Positions 52,415 through 62,050 of a stretch of 64,000 nt of DNA are shown in pieces. Both the position numbers and the translations under genes were made by a program. Location of the stretch: NCBI GenBank assembly GCA_964019425.1, contig OZ025828.1, forward strand, positions 682,001 through 746,000, given 5' to 3'. The stretch's first letter is position 1. Each line of letters starts with the position of its first letter. Below the pieces are notes generated by a model, which was given only the letters and a program-made list of their open reading frames with translations, searched no databases and had not been told where the DNA came from. The stretch is from Flectonema sp. DT1601. Lineage: Eukaryota > Euglenozoa > Diplonemea > Diplonemida > Diplonemidae.

Positions 52415-54022
52415 ATGAAATATGCTTCTCCGTATTCCGTAACGAAGTATCAAAAATCAGATCCAGAGGTGCTTGCAGTAACTGGTGGACACAGTGTTGG
52501 CTATACCGTTGCTGGAAGTTATATTAAAGTTCCTAAAGAAAGGGTTTGGAAAATGAGAGGGAGACACATTAGACAAGTTGGGGGTTTTTGGACCATCGGA
52601 ACAGGTGATAAGATAGCAGTCAGATCGAGTACAAAAGCAAGAGGTAGAGGACCTGATGAAATATACTCCTGGTCAACCAGCACCTCGAATGTCATTAGAG
52701 CAACAACAGATGCGACTACAGGTAGTACTTGGGTACAAGATGCAACGATTCAAGTTAGTGAAGGAAAGAAAGGAAGATCTGTAACTGCTTCTTCACCATT
52801 CCATCCAAGCAAACGATACAGCTATATAGATGATGATTGGTGTTCTTCAGTTATAGGAATTCAACACTCAGAGATGTCTTACGCTTATTCTGAATCTAGA
52901 GTTGGATCATGTCCCTCCTCCGACTATCAACAAGATATTCTAAATGACGATGAGTATCTCTGCACTGCTTCCAAGTCAGATGATAAACTACGAGCTTATG
53001 GAGTCCCTTCAGATGTGTATATGTCCCAACCTTGTCGAAAACGACGATGTCAACCTCAAAATATAATACCACTTCGGACGATAGAAGAGTTCATTGAGAA
53101 ACAGAGTTGTGGTATCGGTCAATCAAAAAAGAAAATACCAAAGATATCATCGTCTAGATTATTATCAACAAGTGGGAATAGAAGAACCAATCCAAGGCAT
53201 TTCGACATTGAAAGATCAAAAGTAATAATAGCAGCATTTGATAAAAATAATGACACTCATTTAGACCTGAAAGAATTTAATAAACTCTTATTACATTTGT
53301 GTAAGAGGTCGGTGTCTCCCTCGACCTTTGATGATCTCTGTGGTGATGTTAAGTGTGATTCAGAAGATGGATTTACTGCTGAAGGACTGCTTCGATTATA
53401 TTTAAATAGCGGTACTTCATTAGAAGGGAATCTCATAAATCATTTTAGAACTGTTCGCTCAAGTGTTGGTAAACATCAATTTAAGAATCAGTTGCCTTAC
53501 TTTGCTTCGGCAGTTAAACTCCGTCCGCTTCGAAAAATCCGCGACGGTGAGACACTCGAAAGGTACTTCGATAGTCTTCATTCTCGAACAAAACAACCGA
53601 TTCGTCCAGAACCTGAAGCACCTCAGAAATTACTAAAACCTAGAGAGCATCGTGACATGATAGCGAGACTCTCAAAGAATGAATCAACTCCCAGAAAATC
53701 AAAAAGAGACTACGCAACGGTTTATCAAAAACAAATTGAACAACAAGAATTAAATAAACTAATCATCCCAGTTGAAGAATTTGATTATCTCTGTCGGCGC
53801 CTTCATCTCAACAAGTCTCGTGAGTCATCAGAAGGCGTACAGACTCTGAAAGACCCGACACCTCCACCGTTCCCACGAAAATCATCATTCCGAATAAATA
53901 AACAACAAGAGTGTGATATGCTACAGAGATTAGGAACTCCTAACTGGAGAGAAAAGAGGATAAAAACTCTCAGGTCTAAATACACCCTTAAAGAAGACCC
54001 CTGGTTATCATGTGCCGGATAG
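52415..54022 (+). CDS. EF-hand protein, unknown role
   Basis: A 535-residue, largely hydrophilic protein. One EF-hand is clear at about residues 272-292, loop DKNNDTHLDLKE with the expected Asp/Asn ligands and Glu at position 12. The helices around it (SKVIIAAF and FNKLLLHL) fit. A second, degenerate hand may follow (about 305-330). The N-terminal 110 residues are beta-like and Ser/Thr/Arg-rich. The C-terminal third is basic with Pro-rich linkers (DPTPPPFPRKSSF) and ends in a conserved-looking WREKRIKTLRSKYTLKEDPW patch. Calcium binding is expected; cytoskeletal or flagellar localisation would fit the composition but is a guess. No family is recognised. Confidence 0.7.
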   Translation: MKYASPYSVTKYQKSDPEVLAVTGGHSVGYTVAGSYIKVPKERVWKMRGRHIRQVGGFWTIGTGDKIAVRSSTKARGRGPDEIYSWSTSTSNVIRATTDATTGSTWVQDATIQVSEGKKGRSVTASSPFHPSKRYSYIDDDWCSSVIGIQHSEMSYAYSESRVGSCPSSDYQQDILNDDEYLCTASKSDDKLRAYGVPSDVYMSQPCRKRRCQPQNIIPLRTIEEFIEKQSCGIGQSKKKIPKISSSRLLSTSGNRRTNPRHFDIERSKVIIAAFDKNNDTHLDLKEFNKLLLHLCKRSVSPSTFDDLCGDVKCDSEDGFTAEGLLRLYLNSGTSLEGNLINHFRTVRSSVGKHQFKNQLPYFASAVKLRPLRKIRDGETLERYFDSLHSRTKQPIRPEPEAPQKLLKPREHRDMIARLSKNESTPRKSKRDYATVYQKQIEQQELNKLIIPVEEFDYLCRRLHLNKSRESSEGVQTLKDPTPPPFPRKSSFRINKQQECDMLQRLGTPNWREKRIKTLRSKYTLKEDPWLSCAG

Positions 54023-54229
54023 TTACTTAGTTTGCTTTACACGCCAATTGGTTTGGTGACAATTCTGTTTCCACAGAAATAATTAAAAAAAAAGAAAGAA
54101 AGAAAAAAAAAAAGAAGTTATTATTATTTTTTTATCCACGTTTGATAAAATCAGCACAATATTGTCCTGTGTTTTTTGTTCCAGGTTGAGAGTCAGTAAA
54201 TTCATTATTTTTTTTTCATTTTTCTACTC

Positions 54230-54231
54230 AG
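54230..54231 (+). promoter_or_regulatory. Candidate leader splice acceptor
   Basis: AG at the end of CATTTTTCTACTCAG, only 3 nt before the next ATG. Confidence 0.5.
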
Positions 54232-54234
54232 ATT

Positions 54235-54903
54235 ATGCCACGTGAGATACAGGCTGTAAAATATATTGACTTGACAAGCTCTCCATCTTCAAGTCCTACC
54301 GAAATGCAAATATCCCGAGCAATACAAAAAGATCTTGGAGGAGGTAGCTGGATCCGAATTTATAAAAATGCGATCCCATCGTTACAAAGTACTCGTTTAG
54401 AGTCTTGGGAGATGTGCCCAACTGATTTCGTTGAGGTTAAGTTATTCGGAAACTCAACTAAACTTGCGAGACATCAAAAGACGTATGGAGTTGGAGGATA
54501 CAGTTTTAGTGGACAAACTACAGATGCTGAGCCAATGCCTGATATAGTCACCTCTGTAATGAATAAAGTAAAGGAATTGCTTCGTGAAGAACGTTTCAAT
54601 ATGTGTCTTGCGAATTGGTACTTATCAGGTGCGATGCATTGCGGTTTTCACAGTGACGATACGACACAATTAGTACCACGGAGTCCTATAGCTTGTGTTA
54701 GTTGGGGTGCTGATCGTCGTTTTAAAGTTCAGCCGAAACCCTTTAAAAATAGTAGCGAGGATTTAAAATCGTTTTCAACGATGATGAGCGATGGTGATTT
54801 GGTTGTGATGGGAGGGAATTGCCAATCTACTCACAAACATGCAATTCCGAAGATGGCTTCGGCAGGAAAGAGAGTCTCATACACGTTTCGATGTTTCAAA
54901 TAA
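54235..54903 (+). CDS. AlkB-type 2-oxoglutarate/Fe(II) dioxygenase (ALKBH2/3-like)
   Basis: A 222-residue protein. The catalytic core reads NWYLSGAMHCGFHSDD, with iron ligands H139 and D141 and the third ligand H202 in HKHAIPK. The 2-oxoglutarate-binding arginines are R213 and R219 in KRVSYTFR. The GDLVVMGG strand and the RHQKTYGVGGYSFSG nucleotide-recognition lid are also typical. The enzyme should remove methyl groups from damaged bases (such as 1-methyladenine and 3-methylcytosine) in DNA or RNA by oxidation. The lid and HSDD form are closest to ALKBH2/ALKBH3. No organellar presequence is obvious. The length is typical of the family. Confidence 0.9.
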   Translation: MPREIQAVKYIDLTSSPSSSPTEMQISRAIQKDLGGGSWIRIYKNAIPSLQSTRLESWEMCPTDFVEVKLFGNSTKLARHQKTYGVGGYSFSGQTTDAEPMPDIVTSVMNKVKELLREERFNMCLANWYLSGAMHCGFHSDDTTQLVPRSPIACVSWGADRRFKVQPKPFKNSSEDLKSFSTMMSDGDLVVMGGNCQSTHKHAIPKMASAGKRVSYTFRCFK

Positions 54904-55155
54904 AAGATAAACGTAAAGCAGCAAGAGACCTGTTGGTCATCTACTACGGTACGCGTGTGTTCTTTTGACACATTTATTTTTTATTGCAGCTGCTATGTTA
55001 TTTTTATTTGTTCTTTCATAGAGAATAGAAATAATTACTTAACAGGGACTTTTTGTTTAACAAATGAGCCATGCGTGTAAAGGTTATTTTTTATTGCAAT
55101 TTATTTATCAACAAATATTTTCTTTTTTTTCAGCCCCTCCCCCCCCCGCCTGAAT

Positions 55156-56404
55156 ATGGCAGCTATTTGGTGTAGTATTCTAGACCCTTGTGCACTCTTG
55201 GTATGTAGTGATGGTTTATGCATGTTGAGAACGTTAAGAAGCAAACCAATAATATAAAACAGGACTTGCCAGTAAAGACAGGAGCTGCTACGTTACTAAC
55301 TCCGCATGGGGCGGCTCAAATTGTAAGAGCGTTGGCTCACGCTACTATTGCTGTATGTAATTGTTGTTGTTTCAATAAAAAGGGATGGTTACCAATTAAA
55401 TTAATGACATAATTCAATAACAGGAGAATCCTCGTTTCCCTAAGGCTCACCCAGACAGGACTCTGGTTCCAAACCTTCCACCATCTGACTTCGTATACAT
55501 TACTACTGATGTTGATGGGTCACATATGGAATGTGTTGGTCAGAGTACTGAAATAGGACCAGTTGATGGTGTTCGTATCGCAAGAGGTCTTTGTGTTATG
55601 AACTTAAAAGAAATGGAATTCGAAATAATGTCAACCCCAGCATCACGAGTATCCTTAATCCACCTGACACCAGGAGGTAAACATGGAAAGTTCAGCGCCT
55701 GTCCAATTGCTACAGCGATTGGATCAACTCAACTAGCATTGGATCAGTTAATGATCGCACAAAGACAGTTAGCTCTGTCTAAAAGAGAACGTGATGAGTA
55801 CGAAGCTCTGAAACTTGAAGTAGCTCAGCTTCGAGACCTTCGGTTCTCATCATCATCAGCACTTCCACTTCCTTCAGCAGCACCTGTTCCGGTTGTTCCA
55901 ATCGCAGCATCCTTTGGGATTGCTGCAGGAGGACCAGCTGCCTCAGTTTCTCAGAGAAGAACGCCTCCCAGAATGAGGCAAAAAGTAGGTTCTCCTCGCC
56001 ACAGCAGTCCAACCAGAAAGTCCCCAACTAGAGGATCACCATCGCCAACTTATTTGGCTGCCCAACAAAAAATGTTGTTAAGCCCTGTACCACGTGATAT
56101 GTTATCTCAGCAAAGATCTCCTCATAGGTCCCCAAGTAGGTCTCCACCAATGAAAGTTTTTAATAACCCGATTGCTGTGGCTCCTATGCCGTCGGCTGTG
56201 TCACCTGTGCCTATTAGTCCAACGACAAGGGCGACGAGATTCAGTCCTGTTCCTGTAACGATTCCAATTAGTCCAACTCGTGTTGACTTAATGGCACCTG
56301 CGGGTCTTCCTCTAACGTCTCCTGTCTATGATGAGTACGAACCTCTTCCTGATAGTGATGAGGAAGCAAGCCATCGATCACTCAGTCCAATTCGTTACTA
56401 CTAA
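55156..56404 (+). CDS. Pro/Ser-rich protein of unknown function, three exons
   Basis: Modelled as join(55156..55200, 55263..55352, 55424..56404), 371 residues. The first exon is only 15 codons (MAAIWCSIL...). Introns of 62 and 71 nt have GTATGT donors and A-rich acceptors (ATATAAAACAG, TCAATAACAG). All three exons join in phase 0. A T-rich acceptor (TCTTTTTTTTCAG, AG at 55132-55133) lies 22 nt before the ATG. Residues about 15-165 look globular (LVPNLPPSDFVYITTDVDG; LIHLTPGGKHGKFSACP). A short coiled coil follows (about 165-200, ALSKRERDEYEALKLEVAQLRD). The rest is disordered and full of SP and TP motifs (HSSPTRKSPTRGSPSP), probable proline-directed kinase sites. That pattern is common in microtubule-associated proteins; no family is recognised. 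Confidence 0.75.
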
Positions 56405-56765
56405 TTGTTGTTATTCTAAACTTCATCTTCATCTTGTTCGTATGATTAATTTCTTTTATTCTTCTCCCTCACCAACGCTAGCTCGTTGGTATGTTTGTAT
56501 TTCTTGTTAGATTTGTTTGTAAAAAAAAAAAAAAAGAAGAAGAATGAAAACCTCTAGAAGAAACGTAACAATAAAAAAAAAAAAAAAAGAAATGTATCTC
56601 CCCAACGGTTAACGCGTAGAATTATGGGAAAAAAAGAACATTGATCTAATTTTTGTTGTCTATTTTTATTATCATTTTCCTCAAAGAACGGTAAAGTAAC
56701 ATCTACCTACCTTATTTAAGAAGTTTAAAAGCAACACAAAAAGATAACAGCTTATTCAACAAACA
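56405..56765. other. Intergenic, poly(A) tracts
   Basis: A runs near 56521-56535 and 56573-56588. No gene is seen apart from the small ORF that begins at 56766. Confidence 0.6.
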
Positions 56766-56942
56766 ATGAATTTCAAACGCTCTTTGATACTAATCGTGTT
56801 GCTGTTAACTTTCTTAGCATGGTTAGTTTTGTCGCTAAAGATTGTGAGCATGGTGAGGCCTGAATGGATTAACTCTCAAATAATGCGAGAAATAGAAGAC
56901 CTATTAGAGTCAATGTGGGGAATCGAACTTGAAGACCTTTAA
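56766..56942 (+). CDS. 58-residue single-pass membrane micropeptide
   Basis: An ATG-led frame encoding a basic start (MNFKRS), one hydrophobic helix (about 6-26, LILIVLLLTFLAWLVLSL) and a short amphipathic acidic tail (REIEDLLESMWGIELEDL). The composition is protein-like and quite different from the homopolymer frames around it. Codons vary and the frame ends at a clean TAA. By the positive-inside rule the N-terminus would face the cytosol. Small proteins like this often are subunits or regulators of membrane complexes (organellar respiratory complexes, ER translocation factors), but no family is recognised. It lies 197 nt before the next gene on the same strand. Confidence 0.55.
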   Translation: MNFKRSLILIVLLLTFLAWLVLSLKIVSMVRPEWINSQIMREIEDLLESMWGIELEDL

Positions 56943-57138
56943 GCACTATTATTAATGTACTTATGTAACATGATCCTACTTAGCGTTTGAATAGATTCAT
57001 AAAGAGAGATATGTGAAATTCCTTTTTTTTTTTTTTGTTAGTATTTTTATGTAATTTCTTTAAAAACAGTGGAGGGAAAAAAATTACATAACAAAAAAAA
57101 ATGAAATTACTACTACACAAGTTGACATAATAAACAAA

Positions 57139-60100
57139 ATGACAACACTCTGTGCAAGTAACAAACATATTTGGGCAGCACCTGACAGTGATAAGATAAG
57201 ATACTGTACCGAGGTAAAAGTTCCAGAGGTCCTCCATTGTACAAATGCTCCGAAAGGTTATGGAGGAGCCTATCAGATCACAGCGAGAAGGTTTACTGGA
57301 ATGCCGTGTTGGAGGTTGGGCGGCAGATTTCAACAGTTGAAGTGGTTGTTTAAAAACTCTAACGAATGGATAGTTACTTCTGATAGAAATCACCTTCAGA
57401 ATTCACCATCTTCTCTACAATCAGGAATGATAACTTCTGTTGGATGTCCTGACAACACTCTTCCTCATCAACACTTTAACTGGTTGCTGATACAGACACC
57501 TGGTAATCGATCCGTTGAAATCGTATTCAGTCTTCGACCCCATCTTCCCTCAGTACGTTATGTTCCTGCTGCTCCAAACTACTCAAAGGAAGATAGTGTT
57601 GGTTGTAGAAACAATAATCACCACGTTGAGAATAAAAAAATCAAACGATCAATCATTAAAAATGACACTATAGAAACCAAACTAGATAAGAAGACTCAGA
57701 GACCAAGAACTGCAGGATCTGTCAGGGATCTCAATAATAAACAACATACAAGCAATGTAATTAATCAGAGAAGCACATCACAACACGAAGAGTGTGTTAT
57801 AGTTTATAGAAGAGGAAGACGTAGATTGTATTCAGACAGCAAGCCTGCACTCATTAAAGAACACATTGAAAGTAGTGAAACATCACTACAAGATACTCAA
57901 AGACAAAGACCGAATACCGCTCGAGTCAATAGATCAAGTGAATGTCACACTGCGAGTGATAATAATCTTTCACCTAACAGTGGGAAGTCACTTCTTGTGA
58001 TTCAGCACAGCGTTTTGAATGTCGGAGTTCCTTTTAAAAATGCTGAACACATATCTAAATGTATAAAACAAAAATCCATACAAACACCAATCACATCATC
58101 AAATGCAGGAACACTATTCACTAAGCAAGGACGTCAGTTGACTGAAAGTGTGTACTTAGCACTGAAAGATCTACAAGTATTGCTACTCAACCAACAAACT
58201 GAAGTAAAGTTACAAGAACATCACATCAGGTTAAACTATCAACTGGATGAATTATCCAGCAGAGCAGAAGCTTTAAGTAACCAGTTACACAGACAGGAAT
58301 ATAATAACAGGAGAAGCATTAAATCAGGGGTAGCCCTGCTATCGGTGCCATCACAAGAGACATGCGCAAGACTTTCTTTAGAAGATGAAGAGGTAAAAAG
58401 ATTCTCAAATATAACAATACTATGTAGTCGTTCAAAGTTTAATTGTGATTTGCAATTACAATTTAAAGAAGATGTTATAAACTTCATGCTAAGATGTCAT
58501 TTAGAACGAGCTGCTATAAGAAGACAAGCATCTAATCAACATGAGCGATTTGAGATTATAGGAAAATATGTCCAGGGAACAAGTCATATTTTATTAAAGA
58601 AAGTGAGAAACAGATTGCAAGTCCTAAAACAGTTTTGGAGTGATGAAACTGTCGCTCTGACTTCTCAATCAGCAACTGCTCTTCAAGGTGAAGTAGATTT
58701 ATCAAAGTTAGCACTCCTGGAATGCAACTCCCGCCGTGGAATAGTTAACTCAAGAAATGAATATATCGAACAACAGCTGCAGCAGTTAGAATTCTGTTCA
58801 AGACGTGATGTTAGTTTTCAATTTTTAAAAGAATCAATTCCAATTGTACTCAGTGAGTTTGAAAGTATTCAACTTGTTAAAATGAATAGCTGTCTAACAG
58901 CCAGAGCAACAGCCATCACAGCATCTTCAAAACTTCTTTCATTAAGACATTCTGAAGAACAATATCGATTGGCAGTTCTTAATCAATCTCATTGTAATTA
59001 TGAAATATTATTATTCTTTAAATGTGAATCACTCAAACGATCTGAAGTATTACGAGAGAGAAAGCAATGCGTCATTCAGCAGCAAACCTTATTAACAAGA
59101 TTTGATGAATTACTTCAAACAGTGACTTTGAGCTGCCAGAAGATGGTGGGAGATGTTATCGGCTATTATGTTTCTGAAATAGAAATTCGTGAAGAATTAT
59201 TTAGAAAACAGATATCTAGGATATGGTTCTTGGAAGCATGCTGTTTGTTATCTGACTTCCTCATAGTGAAGATGGGCAGTCTTCATCATGAAACTGTTAT
59301 TGAACATTGTCTGTTTTTTGAAACACATACTCGTAGACTACACCAGCTGATCACTGTCTTAGAACATGACAGAGTTTGTTTATCACAACAAGAAGACCTT
59401 CAAAGAACTATTATTCATAATACTCAACATCAATCACTTTTAGAGTTGGAATTACAACAAGAAATCTATCGACGACACAACATAACAATCAACGAAAGCA
59501 TCTCCCGATTGAGTTTACTTGAATCTCAGTCGCGGTTTGTATCTGAGAACGATCCAACTCTACTTGGGATCTATTGCCGTTTATTGTTATCAGTGTGTTG
59601 TTTTCCAAAGCATCATGCAATATCGATTATTACTGAAGATCTAGATTTAAAGTCCCGTCTACTACCTGCTATTCAGAGTAGTTTATTATACGGTGATTCC
59701 GTCCGGTGTAGGAAAAGCGTTCAACTAATTTCATATGTCAGGGAAGGGTTGAAAGCAAAACCGAGAGAGTTTGTTATCGCGGTTTCGAACTTGTTGAAAA
59801 TACTTATAAAGTGTTTGCATGGTGACATTCCTGTCACTGGTGCTGTAAAGAAAACTACCGACATAATTAATATTATGAAAATAGCAAAGGAATCACTCGG
59901 CATTGCTATAAAGAATATATGTGGCACCCCAGTCATTGATAAGAGAACTATTGTTTTACATGATATTCATATGACTGTTTTGTTAGTGTCGATATTGAAA
60001 TCGATTCACAGACAAGAGAGCACAGGTGTTAAACAAATAAAGTTATCAAACAGTATTGAACTGGAATACGATTTGGAATTATCGACAAGAGTTTCAAATC

Positions 60101-61827
60101 ATTTTCGTAACTATGACAGATGCTCTAGCGGCGGGGAACGACCGCTTCAAGAAATCGTTTTTCAAGTTTTCACTGAGGCTTTCTTAACTCGAAAAGCAAC
60201 GTACTGTGCTACAGGTGCGAAGTCAATTTCTGTTGCTGCGCGAAGATCGTTTTCTTCAGCGACGAACAGTCATCATAGCGTAGCTCATGGTATCCTCACC
60301 CAGCTTGGGTTGTCGTGTATGGAATCAGATGATGGCAGACCTGCTTACTTAGTAAATTCATTTGGTGACATTAACATGGATGCCGTAGTCGGTGCTACAA
60401 TTAACAAAAACTTAACACATTGTGAATTCTCTCTTGTCATCAATCAAGAAACAGGTGAAACACTCGCACACAGGCACTTACACGGTCTTGTTTCCTTACG
60501 AAAATCATTATTAAGAAAAGCTTTGACTATTGCTGATAAAGCTGGTAGACTTCCGTGTCACTATGCAGCTGAAAAGAGTGATATAAACACGCTGTTATTA
60601 TTTCATGAAACCGTTTCTCAAAATGAATCAGAATCAGTAAACATATCATGCAAGAATGTTCCAGCGGTGAAGTATGCTGCTCGTGATACAGGTGATCACT
60701 GTTGGCACACACTTGTACTTCAAGAACCGAGTGATCAAATACTAAAGAAGATACCAACAGAAGTGTTTACCTGTACAGATTATGGAATGAATAAAATGGG
60801 TCACGATATACTAAAACATGTAATATATCATAATAAATTTAAAGCAGCTGTTGGTCTTGCAACATGCTGGGCAGCCGCACGTAGTGTGACTGATGAAGAG
60901 CGTTGGAGTCAAAATGCGTTGCATTTACTTGCGAGTTGTGAGCAGTGGAATGAATTAAAAAACCAACCGATGATATCAAAGTTGGTTACGAATATGGAAA
61001 AATCATCCGTAGCATCGAAGGGAATGGCAAATGCTCGAGATGCTGTTGGATTGATCCCGATGCAAACAGCTATTTTATCAAATAATTTGAACACAGCTGC
61101 TGCTCTTTCGACTGCATGTAATCTTGACGCCTTAGTAACAATTCGTTCTCACGATCGCAGCTTTCCATTTTTGCATCATTGCATTTCTGATTCGGTAAAG
61201 TCAGAGCAAGCATTTGAAAAACCTCTTTTGATATTTCAATCTCCTAAAAATATTCCTCACGACTCGCTTGATTCATATAAAAAGATAACTTCAATAATTT
61301 TTACTCGGATGTTTATATATTCTCGAGACTCTTCCTGCGCAACTGCTTTACACGTTGCTGTCAGAAATAGTTTATTTAATGTAGTAAAGATTCTACTAAC
61401 GCAGTGTGATAACTTGCATTGTAGGACAATGGTTGGAAGGACTTGTTTACATGAAGCGTGTTATGTTGGAAAGGCATACGACAGTCATCAAGATTTGATT
61501 AAAAAATTAATATCTCAGAATGATATAGCGCAGGATGATGACGGGTTCACTCCATTTGAGGTCGCTCTTCGAAATGAAAGTTATAAAACGTGTCTTACTA
61601 TTGCTGAGTCTACTAACTCAGCATCACTTCAGGTGGTATGCAATATCGCTCAGAAATATGTTGACCAGCCTTCTGATACTCTGCTCACACTTTTCAAAGG
61701 TCTACTATCACGAACTAATTTCAAAAATCCCTCCGAATGGGGTGAACTATTCACGTGTGTGACTAACAATGAGAATATTTCTGACGTTATAGAACAACAA
61801 TATGCAAAATGGCAGAAAAAAAACTAA
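57139..61827 (+). CDS. Large ankyrin-repeat protein (1,562 residues), unknown role
   Basis: One uninterrupted exon. A globular N-terminal region (about 1-135; GGAYQITARRFTG and a WLLIQTPGNRSVEIVFSL strand pair) precedes a basic, disordered stretch (about 150-320). A long helical region follows (about 325-830), rich in Leu, Gln, Glu and Arg and probably coiled coil or helical repeats. Ankyrin-type repeats occur around 1130-1165 (GRLPCHYAAEK) and 1395-1490 (TALHVAVRN..FNVVKILL; GRTCLHEACYVG; GFTPFEVALRN). It is most likely a scaffold. An ACAG acceptor (57068-57069) lies upstream of the chosen ATG. No enzyme motif is seen. Confidence 0.75.
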   Translation: MTTLCASNKHIWAAPDSDKIRYCTEVKVPEVLHCTNAPKGYGGAYQITARRFTGMPCWRLGGRFQQLKWLFKNSNEWIVTSDRNHLQNSPSSLQSGMITSVGCPDNTLPHQHFNWLLIQTPGNRSVEIVFSLRPHLPSVRYVPAAPNYSKEDSVGCRNNNHHVENKKIKRSIIKNDTIETKLDKKTQRPRTAGSVRDLNNKQHTSNVINQRSTSQHEECVIVYRRGRRRLYSDSKPALIKEHIESSETSLQDTQRQRPNTARVNRSSECHTASDNNLSPNSGKSLLVIQHSVLNVGVPFKNAEHISKCIKQKSIQTPITSSNAGTLFTKQGRQLTESVYLALKDLQVLLLNQQTEVKLQEHHIRLNYQLDELSSRAEALSNQLHRQEYNNRRSIKSGVALLSVPSQETCARLSLEDEEVKRFSNITILCSRSKFNCDLQLQFKEDVINFMLRCHLERAAIRRQASNQHERFEIIGKYVQGTSHILLKKVRNRLQVLKQFWSDETVALTSQSATALQGEVDLSKLALLECNSRRGIVNSRNEYIEQQLQQLEFCSRRDVSFQFLKESIPIVLSEFESIQLVKMNSCLTARATAITASSKLLSLRHSEEQYRLAVLNQSHCNYEILLFFKCESLKRSEVLRERKQCVIQQQTLLTRFDELLQTVTLSCQKMVGDVIGYYVSEIEIREELFRKQISRIWFLEACCLLSDFLIVKMGSLHHETVIEHCLFFETHTRRLHQLITVLEHDRVCLSQQEDLQRTIIHNTQHQSLLELELQQEIYRRHNITINESISRLSLLESQSRFVSENDPTLLGIYCRLLLSVCCFPKHHAISIITEDLDLKSRLLPAIQSSLLYGDSVRCRKSVQLISYVREGLKAKPREFVIAVSNLLKILIKCLHGDIPVTGAVKKTTDIINIMKIAKESLGIAIKNICGTPVIDKRTIVLHDIHMTVLLVSILKSIHRQESTGVKQIKLSNSIELEYDLELSTRVSNHFRNYDRCSSGGERPLQEIVFQVFTEAFLTRKATYCATGAKSISVAARRSFSSATNSHHSVAHGILTQLGLSCMESDDGRPAYLVNSFGDINMDAVVGATINKNLTHCEFSLVINQETGETLAHRHLHGLVSLRKSLLRKALTIADKAGRLPCHYAAEKSDINTLLLFHETVSQNESESVNISCKNVPAVKYAARDTGDHCWHTLVLQEPSDQILKKIPTEVFTCTDYGMNKMGHDILKHVIYHNKFKAAVGLATCWAAARSVTDEERWSQNALHLLASCEQWNELKNQPMISKLVTNMEKSSVASKGMANARDAVGLIPMQTAILSNNLNTAAALSTACNLDALVTIRSHDRSFPFLHHCISDSVKSEQAFEKPLLIFQSPKNIPHDSLDSYKKITSIIFTRMFIYSRDSSCATALHVAVRNSLFNVVKILLTQCDNLHCRTMVGRTCLHEACYVGKAYDSHQDLIKKLISQNDIAQDDDGFTPFEVALRNESYKTCLTIAESTNSASLQVVCNIAQKYVDQPSDTLLTLFKGLLSRTNFKNPSEWGELFTCVTNNENISDVIEQQYAKWQKKN

Positions 61828-62034
61828 AATCTCTCTTTTTTTTTTTTTTAAATTTTTTTTTTTTTTTTTTTTCCTTTTCTTCTTTTCAGTTACACATTCT
61901 TAAACTCCTCAGTTTATTTTCTTTTATCTTGTGTTTTTTGTAATAGTTATTTATTATTTATACATCACTCTATTGACTCTACGGTATTCCATTATATATA
62001 ATACTCCGAAATCTCTCTTAACTACTTGTTTATC

Positions 62035-62036
62035 AG
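62035..62036 (+). promoter_or_regulatory. Candidate leader splice acceptor
   Basis: AG in ACTACTTGTTTATCAG, 14 nt before the oxidoreductase start codon. It supports starting that gene at 62051 rather than at any upstream codon. Confidence 0.45.
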
Positions 62037-62050
62037 AAAGACATATAAAA

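Noticed and set aside
52248-52415. Possible small membrane protein before the EF-hand gene
   Set aside because: It has one hydrophobic stretch but otherwise Lys/Asn-rich AT composition, and a likely splice acceptor (52347-52348) lies inside it.
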